64,000 nucleotides of DNA, taken from the NCBI GenBank assembly GCA_022316685.1, contig JAKJHU010000136.1:1657812-1721811 (forward strand). The letters run 5' to 3'. The translations under genes and the position numbers were made by a program. This DNA comes from Progne subis subis. Taxonomy: Eukaryota; Chordata; Aves; Passeriformes; Hirundinidae. Of this stretch, positions 1-13,282 are shown piece by piece (within the stretch, counting starts at the first letter, position 1; the number at the start of each line of letters is the position of its first letter). The notes below the pieces were generated by a model. The model searched no databases. It saw only the letters and a program-made list of their open reading frames with translations, and was not told the origin of the DNA.

Positions 1-102
1 AATCTTCCAAATTATAATAACACGGAGGGAAGGATTTAAATTCCTCATTCCTAGAGAGGCCTGCCTCTCCCTAGCAGACACCTGTCTTTTCAAACCAAGA
101 CA
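1..102 (+). mobile_element. 3' end of an ERV LTR, cut by the window edge
   Basis: This is the last ~100 bp of an LTR, ending in CAAACCAAGACA. It matches, with scattered differences, the reverse complement of the first ~100 bp of 26062-26763, so both belong to one LTR family. The family has long inverted ends (TGTCTTGGTTTG at one end, CAAACCAAGACA at the other). The rest of the element lies outside the window. Confidence 0.7.
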
Positions 103-585
103 ACCTCTGCGCTGGCTTGAATGCAAAACCAGCGAGAGACTCCAAGTCAGAAAAAACAATTTACTAGGACGAAAAAAAAAAAAAAAAAAAAGTAAAATAA
201 ATGCAATAGTACAAAAGATCACTGACAAAGTCAGAATACAACCTGACATCATGGTGGTAGCAGTCCAGATGAAGTGGTCTTGTTGAAGCAGTGACCCCGT
301 AGAAAGGTCGGGTAGCCCTTGTCCTCTGGGAATCCAGTGGGTAAGGCTACCTGTGCTGTCCCAACTCCCAGATTATATCCAGGTGGGAATGCTTGGCTCC
401 TCCCGCTGGGTGGAGCATCTCACAATGGGCTGATATCATTCTATGAGTCTTGATTGCCCATTAAACAGGGATAGCTCCCGGAGGTAGTTACCTATGAGTC
501 ATTCGGCAAGGCATTTAGGGCCCATTAACAGAAGATAGTCTGGAGGGAGGGGGCAAGGGAAACACTGCCCAACCTAGTTTCAACA
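103..585 (-). mobile_element. ERV LTR fragment, minus strand
   Basis: Read on the minus strand it starts TGTTGAAACTAGG at 585, carries a TATA-like TATAATCTGGG near 370, and a CCTAGTAAA element near 165 where the poly(A) region of this family lies. It resembles the LTR at 8230-9022, which has the opposite orientation. It abuts the LTR tail at 1-102 directly, so its own 3' end is probably lost. No internal retroviral sequence is attached. Confidence 0.6.
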
Positions 586-2017
586 GTTCATGTAGATGGT
601 GATAGAATACATACTTTGGGCACATCTTACATTGTAACCTAGGACAACCTCTAAAAGGGATCTCTGCTTCTCTAGAGACAAAATTCCCTGTGCAATGCTT
701 TTATAAAAGTTTTCTCTTACTTCTTGGTCAATGTCTTCTCCCAGAAAAAATCTCAAAATATGAATGGTAGCTTGCCTTGAAAATTGTTGGTTTTCTCTCT
801 TTCCCTTCATAACTTCTGTGAATGTTGTCCAACTTTGTTTGCACTTACTTCACATAATTCATTTATGTAAAAAATTATTTATCTTCTCACATAATCTTCT
901 AAATGCAGATGAGCTTTCTAACTGTGTGTGCTCTTACTGTGTATGAAATTTACATTTCATATGTAAATGTTTGCTCATCCTCCCTTTCCAACAAGTTCAG
1001 TTCAGATATTCCCAAATGATTGCTCTTGAAACTATTATCCTCATGCATTTTCCTTCTTGCACCACCATCCGCTGCACTTTTCACAGCTTTAAGTAAACAA
1101 GGGGAATTAACAGTTGTACTGAATTTTTCCTTCAGATCATGATATAATTTGATAGAAGTTTTACATTGTTTCTCTTGGCTAAAAGATGTTGGTCTTGATT
1201 AAGCCTTGCTATTTATTCTAAATGGCTCTTCACCTATCAAGGTTTAAAGTAATTTATATTTTAAAAAAAAAAAAAAAAAGTTAGAAGAAAGAAAAGACAG
1301 ACATTACATTTCATCTTTTGCTTGTTAGCCTTATTTAAAACATTTCCCAGGCCAGCTTTTGAGGGCACTTGGGACATTGGATCAGTCCTGCACCATTACA
1401 GGAACAGCATGGCACAGGGAAGGACAGACTGAGCTACCTTTAATTTCACTGTGGTATGTTCCTCCACCTAAGCCCTCCCCCTGCTGCTGCTGTGCCTTGT
1501 GTTGTTGCAGGATTGTCCCCAGATGAATAATTTCTATAAAGACATTTTTTACTGGTCCCTTTCTCAGAAAAGCTGAGAATTTCCACAACAAAGAGAAGAT
1601 AATTTCAGAGCAAACAGAGTAACTTCAGGGAACAGAAGAGGATGACAAAATACATTGCTATTTAAAAAATAATCATCAAATACCAGAGGGGACCATATAA
1701 AATCCCGGAAAAGTGGCTGAATTCCCAAGTGAGCCAAGCTGTGAGAGTACGTTCATTTTCTCTTTACAGTGAACACTGCAGAAAAGACCAAAACACTTTC
1801 AATTCATAAAAGATAAGTTATAATACATGACTCATGAAAATATCCACTTTTTAAGCAGTGAAAACTGAAGGCAGGCAGAGAAGAGAGAACCCTGAATAGA
1901 AAGATTTATTTTTTCAGGGCTAAAAATGGCAGAAAGGTGTCTAGAGGACTATGTACTTTAAATAGTATAACTCTCTATTACTAGTGTTCTCCCAGTACCA
2001 GAATGAAGCCATAGGTT

Positions 2018-2102
2018 TTTTTCTCCTCTCAGTACGTTTTTTCTCTTCTCTTCTCTCCATTTTTATGGAGAGAAGAGAAAAAACGTACTGAGAGGAGAAA
2101 AA
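2018..2102. repeat. Near-perfect inverted repeat (hairpin)
   Basis: The left arm (2018-2060) and right arm (2065-2102) are complementary over 38 bp. The only imperfection is a 5-nt extra CT-rich repeat in the left arm. The loop is TTTT (2061-2064). The stem is strongly pyrimidine on one side and purine on the other, with an ACGT core near 2033. No matching element is seen elsewhere in the window. Confidence 0.85.
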
Positions 2103-3348
2103 TCTTGATCACTGGGGAAAGAGGCAGTATTTAGAAGTGATGTTATTGGCGTCAGATTGTCTTTCTCAATCCACTCCTGCAAATTATTCCTCAGCCTGGG
2201 CAAGACTTTTACAAACTGGCTTATTTTGGTACATAAGAGCATAAATAAATACTATGGAATTGCCTCATAAATACTTTCTAAAGATAGGCATCTTATGAAA
2301 CAGCTCTTCTGAAGCCAGAATATATGAACAAAATCTTTTCAAGTGCAAAAACCAGTCTTCCTCTGCCCACAAATTGCCTCCAGGTCAATTTGAGAATTAT
2401 TTAGTCAAAGTTATCCAAATAAATAATGCAGAAAGAAACCTATTGAAAAATTAAACCTTCTACTCACCAGTTAAAGTATAAATGAATAACTGACAAGTAG
2501 TAACATAACAATTATTTATTATTAGTTTGGTTAAAATAATAAACTTGCTAAATGAACACATGATTTGCACCAAATCAACTATGACTTACTAAAGTAATAG
2601 GTTTGCCCTTCCAGCATCACATATGATACTGAAGAGTGTTCAACCTATGATATTTTTCCACAGTGTTCATGAGCTGGCTAATCAGAAGCAACTGATAATA
2701 TGAAATATTTAATTGTGTAATGTTTTATTAATCTCTGTTCATGAAATGTTAATAGCAATGTTTGGCTAATATAATATGGAGCTCTTGGTAAATGTAGTGC
2801 TTTGTTTCTTGATGCTCCATATTTTGTGATGGTCATGGAGTATCAGAATCAAAAAGACAACACCATGAGGATTAAATGCACCCTCACTAGCACCAGAAAA
2901 ATAAAATGCAGACTACACTGTGAAAAAGATTTAAAAGAGTATATTTTTTCTTATGGCTCTCCAAGGATCTGGAGGACAATATTATTAACTTTATGGAACA
3001 AACTGTCCATCATTAACTTTAGTTTAATAATATGATATGCAATATTCAAGGAGTACACAGGGCTAATCTTCCTGGATGACTAATCTTCAATTAACACACC
3101 AACACTGGGCTGTTTGTGGGATGACTGAATTACAGTGCAGGTTTAACAAAACCACCAAGGTGTATCAAAAGTAAACTTCTGTTTAAACAGGCCCTAAAAG
3201 ACTCCTGTGTTCCTCTGGATGCTGCACTTCCTCATCTCACGCTCTCACTTATTTTTTTTAAAACCAAGCAGCTTTCAACCTCTTTGCCACTCCATCTTGG
3301 AAGATATTTAAACTCCCATTTCAGCCTTCAAAACTCTTCTGTTCCCAC

Positions 3349-3460
3349 CGCCCCCCCCCCCAAAAAAAAAAAAACAAACCCAAAAAAAAAAAAAAAAAAA
3401 AAACCCCAAAAAAACCACAAGAAAAAACAAAACAAAACAAAACACAAAACCAAACCTAGA
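3349..3460. repeat. Low-complexity C/A tract
   Basis: A run of C is followed by long A runs broken by CCC and C. The lysine-rich reading frame over it is a product of composition, not a gene. Confidence 0.8.
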
Positions 3461-6400
3461 GCTGATAATTCTGAAGTAGTTTAAGACTCTCTACCACTGC
3501 TTTTCTTCTACCTTCAGGAGCACATTTAGGGTTAATGGAGAGCAGAAGCTCTTCTACAGATCCTGCAAACTCCAGCTATTATCTGCATTTGTTAATACCC
3601 AATTATTCTGGTCACCCAGAGAAAAAACCAGAAAAGTATGTTAAACAACTCAAGCCTAGAGGATGAATTTCAGTCAGAATCAGGACACAGGTAGGAGTAG
3701 TAACAAAAAGAAGTAGACTTGTCCATAACAATACTTACTAATGGAAACACACAATATTTCCTGCAGTCACAAGAAAATAATGAAAATGTTTTGTACTACT
3801 CATTAGCACAGAGTTCCAGCACTTAGAGTGCTGGTGCTTTTTACACATGTAACAAACTCAGTGATTTAAAAAAGTGCCAGAATAATCACAAGAACCCAGG
3901 CTAAGTGGGCAAATGTTTTTTTACTCAGTAGATCTTATTGACACTTAATGGGCTGCCCAAGGTCTAAAAGTACAAGTCTTCCCAATCCACAGAAAACTAC
4001 TGCATTATTAATTGGTATACTCAGTATTTATGTTTGTGTTTTAAACAACAAGCCAACTTTAACCATTTAGATTGAACTTGTTTGATAACATAAAAATTAA
4101 CACAAAAATACTTTCATATAACCACTCCACTACTCCCAGAAGACAGGATAAATACAGACAGCTTGCAGAAACTGTGGTGAGACAACACCAGCAGTTTGCA
4201 ATGTGAAGTTAAGGTCAAATGCTTTAACATTCTTGGCTAACCTGAGAAGGCAACTGCTTGGGCTACTATCCTGGCTCTTATTTCAGTTTCAAGGAAAGAA
4301 TTTTTAAACTGTTTAACATAAATTGAAAAATTTGACTCCTTTTTGGGTAAGTCTCAGGGATTAAACTAAACACACTGCCTGGAGAAGTGTCCAGGGACTA
4401 TCCAGCTAATATGCTTTTACCCTAAAAACTGTACCTATTTTACAAATGAAAAAAAATAATTTATGACAGCATATTACATGTTATGGGGCTTTTTCAGCTT
4501 CAGCAAAGCTCATGCAAGCACTGGTAACAGATTTAACAGTAAGCCATGCATTGACACTTGAAGCTGTAATGTTTCTGTGCAGTCTCAGCTCCCCCTGCAA
4601 AGTGTGCAGGCAAGTGCTACAGACTGCAGTGATCAGGATTAGGCTTGATCAGAAAGTTAATGACACAGTGCAAATCACATCACAGAAGGTCATTTAGACC
4701 ATGTTCTTACAGAGGCTGTTCCTGTGGTGTAGGAAGGCTCTAGAGGGGGAGGACAACCTTGAAACAAGTGTCTGTGGCATTTGTTAAAGGGAAGGGCTGA
4801 CCTTGCACCACAAGAGAAGGACTGTCACCAGCCAGAGCTCAGACCACCCGGCTGGTTCCATGTGAAACTTGAAGTGAAACATCCCAGAGTAGTGCTTTAG
4901 CTCCTTTGAGCAGTAGCATTCCCACCAGCATCATTTCATCTATAATTTAAGGGAAAACTTACTAAAGTACAAGAACCTCAAACCCCCCTTCAGAAATCCG
5001 TATGCACAGTACAGTAACACAGTCATTAAATAGAAATATTTTTGAAAATAAATTCCCTCAAAAAGAAAGATCCAACTCAGAGTAAAATTCTTTCACACTT
5101 TGAATCCTCTCACATTATCCCTGTGTTTAAAAGGCATGTAAGGATATCAATCTGAAGTAGTTACAATATTGCCACCATACTCCCGGTTTTCACAAGGGGG
5201 TGAATGCCAGGAAAAATAAAGTTGCCAGGAAACCAGAGGAAAAAAAAGCAATCAAAAGTTGTTTTTAATGTGTCCCCATTTCAGCCCAGCTGCAGCCTGT
5301 GCAGATAAGCTGATGTAGAACCTCACTAATTTCAGTGCAGCTGCTGCTGTGCTCGACCCCACCTGTGCACAGAGTTGTCCTGCATGGGAGAAGATGGGAG
5401 CAACAAGCTGAAAATGAGGTTGTTCAGTCTGCTGGAAAAATTTTGCTTTAAAGATTTAATCTAAGAACTGCCATATTTAATATCATAGTGTGTTTTGTTT
5501 GTTTGTTTGTTTTTGTTGGCTTTTTATAAGGGTTTGTTTTTTCTTTTGTCTTTTTAGGATTTGGGGGGGGGGGGGTGGTATTTTGTATTTTGAAGGTTTG
5601 GGGTTTTGGATTTTTTTGCTTCCCTTCCCCCAGTCATACATTAAGAATATATGCCTGTCAGTGTATTTATGAACTGGAGTAATTTGATTTTACCAATAAA
5701 GCTGTCCCTAAGCACAACCCTGACCTATATAATCTGACATCTATTCTAGATATTTATATGCAACTTATTGATGAGATATCTACCTTCAGTCACAAGTATA
5801 TTTGCTGTCCTCACACAGAAATATCCTTTCTCTTCAAAAGCAGGAGCTGCAACCATAAACAATAACTAATATTGACACAGAAAGTCTGGCAGAGCTGAGA
5901 ACAGATCTCGTGTACCATGTATAATTCCCAACTAAATATATTCCTTATTATCCATATTAGAAATATTAACATGTATATCAATTGTTAACAGTAAAATTTT
6001 CACCCTTGAAAGATAGCCCATGAGGTGCAACTGGTTCTCTCCAGCTCAGACAATTCTCAAATATGTTGTTTTTCCATGACAAATCCATGTGCAAAGGGAA
6101 GGAGGGAAATCAGTGTGGGAGACTGGCAGGAAAGAGCTACAGTCCCACGCTGAAGACTGCATTTTCTGGAAGCAAACAAACAAAAAAAGCATAAGAGCTG
6201 CAAATGTTTGCTGAACAATCATGTAGTGCGCCAAATCTGTAATTAGTGTTGATAGTTTTTTTCGGATGATGCGCTAATTAATATATTACTCCAGTCACTT
6301 CTGTTTACCACTTTGAAAATGTTGCCAAATTATTACCCAGTCACTGGTAATTGCTCTGTATTTGTCTCATTAACATAAACACTTGTGATAAGAGATCTTG

Positions 6401-8229
6401 AGCTGTGTTAATACCCTGACAAAACACACGCTCTCTTCCTACAGCCTTCGTCAGTTGTCTCCCTCATGTAAATATCTCCAACCCCTTCTGTCAGCATCAG
6501 CAAAATGCCAAAGAAACTGAAACACTGAATGCAACAACTGCTTGAAAAACAGAGTGCAGTAGTTCTGCTTTTCAGTGGTTTCACTTGTTCCACAGAATCC
6601 CTCATATATTCCTCTGCCCATGTTGCCACAACACCAAACAATGTCTCTAAATGTCTCTAGCAGCAGACATCTGCTTTCCACCTTAAATTTAAATAACAGC
6701 TATAGTTCTGCTCTTTGTCCCCAAGCATCTGACCAATTCACACTTTTCACTTCTGAAATTTATCTCTTTGGGGTTTTTGGTCATATTGAAATGTTTGCTC
6801 TACATTTTCCATAGAAAAATGTAGAATTATGGATTCCACCAAAGTGGTCTGTCCTACTACTTCTGACAAACCAGGACTGTGACTAATGGCATTAAAGACA
6901 AGGATGATTAACGTTCAGGGAGGGTCATCACATGCTAAAATGGTTTACAACTCAACCATTATACAGGAATTTGCTTTGTATTGTTTTATTGTTTCTAAAT
7001 AAACCTGCGGAAAATAATCCAAAGGAATTTGTTGATCTTTTTTTTAATATCTAAGCACAGATATTCCTACCAATACTCTCTCAAAAGCTGATTTCTAGTA
7101 TGCTGTAAAAGATGAGGATAATTAATTGGTTGTAGATTAATTATGTTTTGCTAGAGGCTAAGAGAAATCCTTTTCCTTGCCTGTACTATTCTGAAGACAA
7201 TGAATTGAAACAGGAAATCCAGGATAAGAAGAAATGAAGGCTTTGTCAGGCAAAATGTTAATTCTGGTTAAATCCAAAGGTCTCATCACAAGAAAGGAAA
7301 GCAGAATTTACCTGAAGAGCACACCTGCTTGTTTATAATAATTTCACTACTTATAACACTCTTAATACTTTAATTTAAGTAGTTAAAAGATAATATTTAA
7401 AATAAGTAAATAATAATACATCATGCAAAGAAGTTGATTAAGGTCACCTACTACTCTGATGTTGAAATCCACACATACACTATTTTTTGAGTGAATAATT
7501 ATGCAAATAGCCAAGCAATCAACCAAACAGTGCCTGTCCCATGGGAGGAGGACTCCTCTCAGTAGGCAGTGAAAGAGCAGTCTGTATTGTTAGAGACCCC
7601 CTTGCCAGCCACCTCATTAACTTTTAAGTAAAGAATGAATGTAATGAAAATAATGGAATTAGCACTGAAAATATGATATACAAAAATATCTATAAGTAGC
7701 ATATATTTTCTATTTTTCTGCATTAAAAAAAAAATAAAATAAAATCAGCATTTGATACATAATCCAAATAGTGACTATTGATTTTTGTCCAAAGAGATAT
7801 TCTTCATTAGTTTCTTGCATATAATCTAATCCACACTAATTTTGGAACCGTACATAAGATCCTAGAATATGGACAACACCAGTTGCCAGCTAAAGAGAAT
7901 TCGAAAGATAGGTGAAACAAGAAAATACCTTGAAAAGTCAAAAGGAGACTTAGAAGACATATGACTATATACATACAGAAAGAAGTTGTAAAACACTGCT
8001 TTTTTGTTGAGGACTTTGGTATTATTAAAAAAATAAATAAACCATTAATCTTCTGCATGTGTATATCAATATTTCTATGAAAGAACTGTGGAATAGCATA
8101 AGTTTTCTACCAACAAATTCTTTGAAGTTACTTACATTGCACAATACATTCTAAAAGTCATGGAGTGATACAATAAAAAAAATTATACTGTCTTGGGTTA
8201 TGTAACCTAAAAATATGTATTCTATTTCA

Positions 8230-9022
8230 TGTATTGAAAACTGGTTTTGGGAGATGTATTTTTCCCTCTCTTGTAACTCCAGGGGGTAGGGAGGAGGATG
8301 CCTTCTGATAATGGCCCAGCCATTAAACCCAGGTGGGGCAGTGTTTCTTATCTCTTTCACCACCCCTCCATCCTCCAGGGGGACATCTTCTGATAAGGGG
8401 CCATTAGGGCCCACCAGTGACATGACACATTCCATCATCCCACTGGGAGATGCTCCACACAGTGGAGGAGGAGCCAGTTGTTCCCAGCTGGATAAAAACT
8501 GGGGCTGAAGAACACAAGGTATCTACTTTTTCCACTGGATCCTGGAGGAAGACTGGACCCATCTTGTCAGTACTGGACTTTCTCCATGGTCATCTCTACT
8601 CCACAGAACCACATCTGTTACTCCAGGAGGATTACTTGGACTGCTTCCAACACCCTGAGCAACAGGGTACCAGGTCATATCCCTGATTCTGTCAGGGTTT
8701 TTTCCAGGATATTTGTTTGCTTGCTGGGTGGGGGGGGGGGGGAGGGTGGAGGGGGGTTGTTTGTTTGTTTTTGTTGTGTTTTGTTTGTTTTGTTTTTGTT
8801 GGGTTTGTTGTTGTTGTTTTTTGTACTATTACATTTGAATTTTTTTATTATTTTTTTTTTTTAATATTCCTAGTAAACAACTGTAACTCCTATTCCCATA
8901 TCTTTGTCTGAAAGCCCCTAATTGCAAAATTATTATAATTTGGAGGGAAGGGGGTTTACATTCTCCATTCCAAGAGAAGGTCTAGCTTTTCCTGCAGACA
9001 ACTGTCTTTCAAAACCAAGACA
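8230..9022 (+). mobile_element. Solo LTR of an avian ERV, plus strand
   Basis: It starts TGTATTGAAAACTGG and ends CAAAACCAAGACA. It contains a TATA box (GGATAAAAACTGGGG near 8490) and, about 370 bp downstream, an AGTAAA poly(A)-like site near 8870, so it is plus-oriented. It includes a poly-G run (about 8728-8740) and a TTTG-rich stretch. No flanking gag, pol or env is present. I found no exact short target duplication, so the left boundary is approximate. Confidence 0.7.
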
Positions 9023-12000
9023 TATACCATTCCTTTTTCTTGAATCATCTTTTTTAAAGAGAGCTCAGCTGGCTCTTTGTCATGTGCAGATATACCCTTA
9101 GAGAACTTCCAGCAACTAGAGAGTTAAAGGTTTAAAAACATCCTAAAATTATTACTGACAATGTTCCTGATTCCAGTTCCATCCTTGTCTTAGATTTCCT
9201 CAAGTTATCAGGTAGGAGCCAGAGACTTGATCTGGCTTTTCCCTTCTTTCAGTTACAATAAACATCATAGAAAAGGGAAATGAAATATTTCACCCTGGTG
9301 AGGTGACAAGGTGCATGACAAGATTTTTGGTAATATTTTGCAGACTGTCCTGGTGGTTTTCCTTCACAATCCCTCTTCATGAGAAGCTCATCTGCCCCTG
9401 TTCTCTTGTGAGCTGGTGCTCATCTCAGCTGCATGTCTGCTATTTCCTGGTGAGATCACTTAATATTTTAGTCCAAATACCAAAAAAAGCAATTGAATTA
9501 AACCTGACACTAATCATCAGATTAAATTAATATTCAATTGGGAAACTGTATAAGAAGCTGTAATAGTTATTCGTTCTCTCTCATATGCTAAAATTCAAAT
9601 TGACTATTACTCCAGGTACTTGGGAAAAGGTATTGGAAAAAGCTGCCTTTCATAACTGGTGTTCTCTACAGTAATTTTGGGAAATTGTGCAGAAACAATG
9701 ATAAAAGATTAGGGAATTTTTGGCATTATGATAGAGGGAGAGGGATATATGACATCTTATTTCTTGAGTATATTTTTGTTTTAACACGTTTACAGAAATC
9801 CATGACTCATTTGATATTTCACAGTTAATATGCATTCAAGATGTTTTCACTATAAAATTAAATTCAATTAAGAAGTAACAAACTTCTACCCAACAGTAAT
9901 TTTGTAAAGAAAATATCAGAGCATTTTCAAGGCAACATCCATTTAGTAATTAATCTTTGTCACTTATTAACAAGTAGTAGTAAAACAGCGCTGTTACTCC
10001 TTCCTCTGCAGATCTCCATACTGAACTAGAGTTCCAGGCATTTTGAAAAAAAATCTACCTGTCACAGAGGCACCTGCGGTTACAACTTTCCTATGCTGGG
10101 TTCACTGAGCTAGAGCTGCAAAATTAGTGAAGCCCAAAGGGCAAAGAAATTGCTTCTTTATCAAAATTTTCACACACAACATTCAGCAATGCCATTCCAG
10201 AATAACTTGTTTTTCCACACACTCTCAGCAGTGGGTTCAGCTCCTGCAGTATTATCCAAAGTGTAGCTGTCGCTAGAGGACATGAAGAGAAAATTATACA
10301 CAGTCTCTGACTCCAGTAAAAATGCTGAAGAAGAATTTTATTATTTACAAAGACTTCGCTTTTATAGGTTTTGAAGAATGACCAGGGATTGGAGAGCAAG
10401 GTTACCACCTCTTCATCCCACTGGCCAGGCTAGAAGTCCATCAGTTGACTATCATCAGAAAGGAATGTGGAAAACATGATGTTTACAGTACAGGCTGTGG
10501 GAAATTCAGTTATAGAGCTGTAAACATCTCACAAAAGCTCACTTAGTATGGCAACAAGTAGCATAGAAAATCTAACTGTGGTTGCAATGCCCAGGGTAGA
10601 TGAGAGTCCAGAACCTCAGGCAGCTGAGTTTCGTGCCCCCTTGGCAGCCATCCCAGGTGGAAACAGCCAGGATGTCACCAACAGGAGTATTTTACTTTAT
10701 AAATAATACATCCATCAAACAATTGGTCTGCCCCTCAAACCATTGGACATAGTTTGGACATATTTAACCATAATCAACCTTGATTCATCATTTTAATGCT
10801 AAGACTTAACAAAACATAATCTCAATCGAATAGGGAATTATGTGATAAGGAGATTCAGCTTGCCAAATGGACTGAGCATCCAGGAAAGTTTTCACAGTGC
10901 ATTTACCAAGCAAGTAACTTTTACCAACCACAACATCAACTGCAAAAAATGTGACATACACTAAAGTCCTTTCAATTTGCCACATCCTTTGGGCCAAGTT
11001 TTTTTGTTCATTCTTCTGAAAAGGGCCAGACTGAAGGCATTGGAGTCCAGAGAAGCAAAGACAACAGCAGCTCCTGTGTACTGCTGTGCTTCAGTCCAGC
11101 TCTGGAATGGCTGCTTCTAGGGTTGGGAATAGCTTTTTATCTGCCATACTAATTCATTTCCAATTAAATATATTCCATTACCACCTTATTTCTTATTACC
11201 TTGTTACAACAATCTTACTGTTACCCCAGTGGCTACAGCTAATGAATGATCCCAATTTTTGGCTGTTTAGGACTGGAAAACTTATCCATGCTGCAGAGAC
11301 AAAGGAGTAGCCACCAAAACACTTCAGCTTTTTCTAAACTGGGGTAAAATTCAGCTGTGTAATCTGTGTAGAATATTACTAGTATCTCAAGCTGTGTCAA
11401 TATGTGTACTCACCACTGCATGTAGGTAATTTTGTGAATTCTTATGACACCATAATTGAAAGAGGTTCTTCTTACATGTCTTCTCCAATTTAGCAGTGCC
11501 AGTGGCTGAGTATTATTCCTCTGAAGGAGCTGATAGCGCATCAGTGACACAGCTAAGGTACTGCAATGCTTATGCTTGAAGAATTCATTTGAGCTGTTTC
11601 AGGCAGTAGGTTTGTAAATGTCTCCAATCTCAAGTGAGGGGAATGACTCTCAAGCAAAACAAACCCCACAGAAGATATACAGAAGACGTAAAACTAGCAC
11701 ACGTCAGACAAGGTTGCTATTAAGTGACGTAAGCAGAAGTGGTTTATTTTAAAAGATTCCATTCACAAGGAGGCTTCTATCTTATTGTCAAAACTAGCAA
11801 GATTTTTAACAAGGGCTTCTTCAAAGTAATTAAGAATAAACAGAATACTGCAGAGCTTTAACTCATCAAGCCACGCTAACAGGGGAAAGCGTCCTAGCCT
11901 CAGCTTCAAATATTTCAAATTCCATAATGTCAGCTTCTGAGCCAATGAGTGTGGTCCATCTATACAGAATTCCTGTGTATGTCCAAAAATATGTGTATAT

Positions 12001-12769
12001 AGCAGAGCAGTCTTTGCACCTTCTCATTTGAATCTTCTGAGAAAGAAACAAAACTCATTATATTTAGTTCACACTTTTTTTTTTTTTTTTTTAATGATTC
12101 AGCCTGTGTTTGATCCGTTTATTCACAGGAAGTGACTGTAAATGAGTAATACAAACAAAACACAGGTGCCTGTTTCTTACAATGCCTTCTCCAAAAAATA
12201 TTGTGATCAGCATTTCAGTTACAGCTGTGCATTTTCAGTACTTTATCCCAGTTTCACTCTCATTTGCCATAACAGATTCAAGGTCAGTGGAGCAGCACAG
12301 GTGTAACCAAGGGAAGCATTTACTCATTAGCAATTAAGGCCACGGCCACAAGCAATTTGCAGTCCTGCAGCATGTCACAAGTGATAATCATATTGAGCTG
12401 TTCACAGGATCATCTTCCCCGTTTTAATTTCCAAGGATAAATGAAGCACAGTCTCAGAGTTCCCAGAGCACTCCCTTGAACATCTCTCCTAGGATGCTTT
12501 TAAGGGCACAGCTCCCATCCTCATATGTCCCAGCCTCATATGCCCATTTGCTGGCTTCTCGTGCAAGAATGCCTTGCCATGTCTTCCCTTCAGCCAAGCT
12601 GACCTTGCACAGAGAACCACCTTAGAACTGACTGATTTCTCCCAAGGTACTCTACAGATTTCTTTCTCTTACTATGACTTAGGAAAAAAAAAAAATCACC
12701 AGAAATTTACTTAGAGGAAAAAGTTAGCATTTAAATAAAAAAGTGAATGCAAAATTCATCACCATACAG

Positions 12770-12771
<2 letters not shown>
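9023..12771. other. Stretch with no recognisable gene
   Basis: Short unrelated reading frames only. No splice-flanked exon, LTR or LINE end was recognised. Confidence 0.45.

Positions 12772-12833
<62 letters not shown>
12772..12833. repeat. 62-bp homopolymer A tract
   Basis: An uninterrupted run of 62 A residues, about 60 bp upstream of a CR1 fragment. It could be a mononucleotide microsatellite or the tail of an insertion whose body I do not recognise. Assembly length errors are common in such tracts. Confidence 0.9.
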
Positions 12834-12835
<2 letters not shown>

Positions 12836-12892
12836 AGTCCTTAATAAGTTGTATTTTCTTGCTGTGCATTAAGTGACTCAAGGGCCACCAAG

Positions 12893-13282
12893 GTGATCAC
12901 AGGGATGGAGCATCTTGGCTACAAGGAAAGAACTGGGGTTGTCAGGGAACCTAATTGCAGCCTTCCAGTACCTAAGTGGAGCCTACAGGAAAGATGAAGA
13001 AAGACTTTCTGTAAGAGCCTGGAGTGACAGGACAAGGGGAAATGGCCTGAAACTGAGAGGAGATTTGGATTATATACTATAGAAAAATCCTTCCATGTGA
13101 GGATGGTAAGGCCCTGGCATCTGCTGCCCAGAGAAGCTGTGGCTGCCCCAGGCCTGGAAGTGTCCAAGGCCAGGCTGGATGAGGCTCTGAGCCACCTGGG
13201 ACAGTGGAAGGTGTCCCTACCCATGGCAGGGGGTTGGAAGACCATGATCTTAAAGGTAATTTCCAACTCAAACCATTCTGTG
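12893..13282 (+). mobile_element. CR1 LINE 3' end
   Basis: The sequence follows the 3' untranslated part of avian CR1: an AGCCTTCCAGTACCT block, AGAGAAGCTGTGGCTGCCCC, TGGAAGTGTCCAAGGCCAGG, the CCCATGGCAGGGGGTTGGAA block and the terminal CATTCTGTGA. It is a 5'-truncated copy, as usual for CR1, and carries no reverse-transcriptase frame. Confidence 0.85.

Larger units (their letters stand above)
586..8229. other. AT-rich stretch with no recognisable gene
   Basis: I see no coding exon or known repeat family here, only short chance reading frames. It contains A/T-rich tracts (for example near 1261-1279), the hairpin at 2018-2102, a C/A-rich tract at 3349-3460 and a T/G-rich tract near 5490-5600. 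It could be intergenic or a long intron. Confidence 0.5.

Noticed and set aside
3284..3484. Lysine-rich small protein
   Set aside because: Produced by A-rich low-complexity sequence.
8586..8911. Phe/Val/Gly-rich hydrophobic frame suggesting a membrane protein
   Set aside because: Lies in the G- and TTTG-rich part of the LTR at 8230-9022.
12772..12833. Poly(A) as the tail of a processed pseudogene
   Set aside because: No recognisable cDNA-like sequence or target duplication on either side; a simple homopolymer is sufficient.
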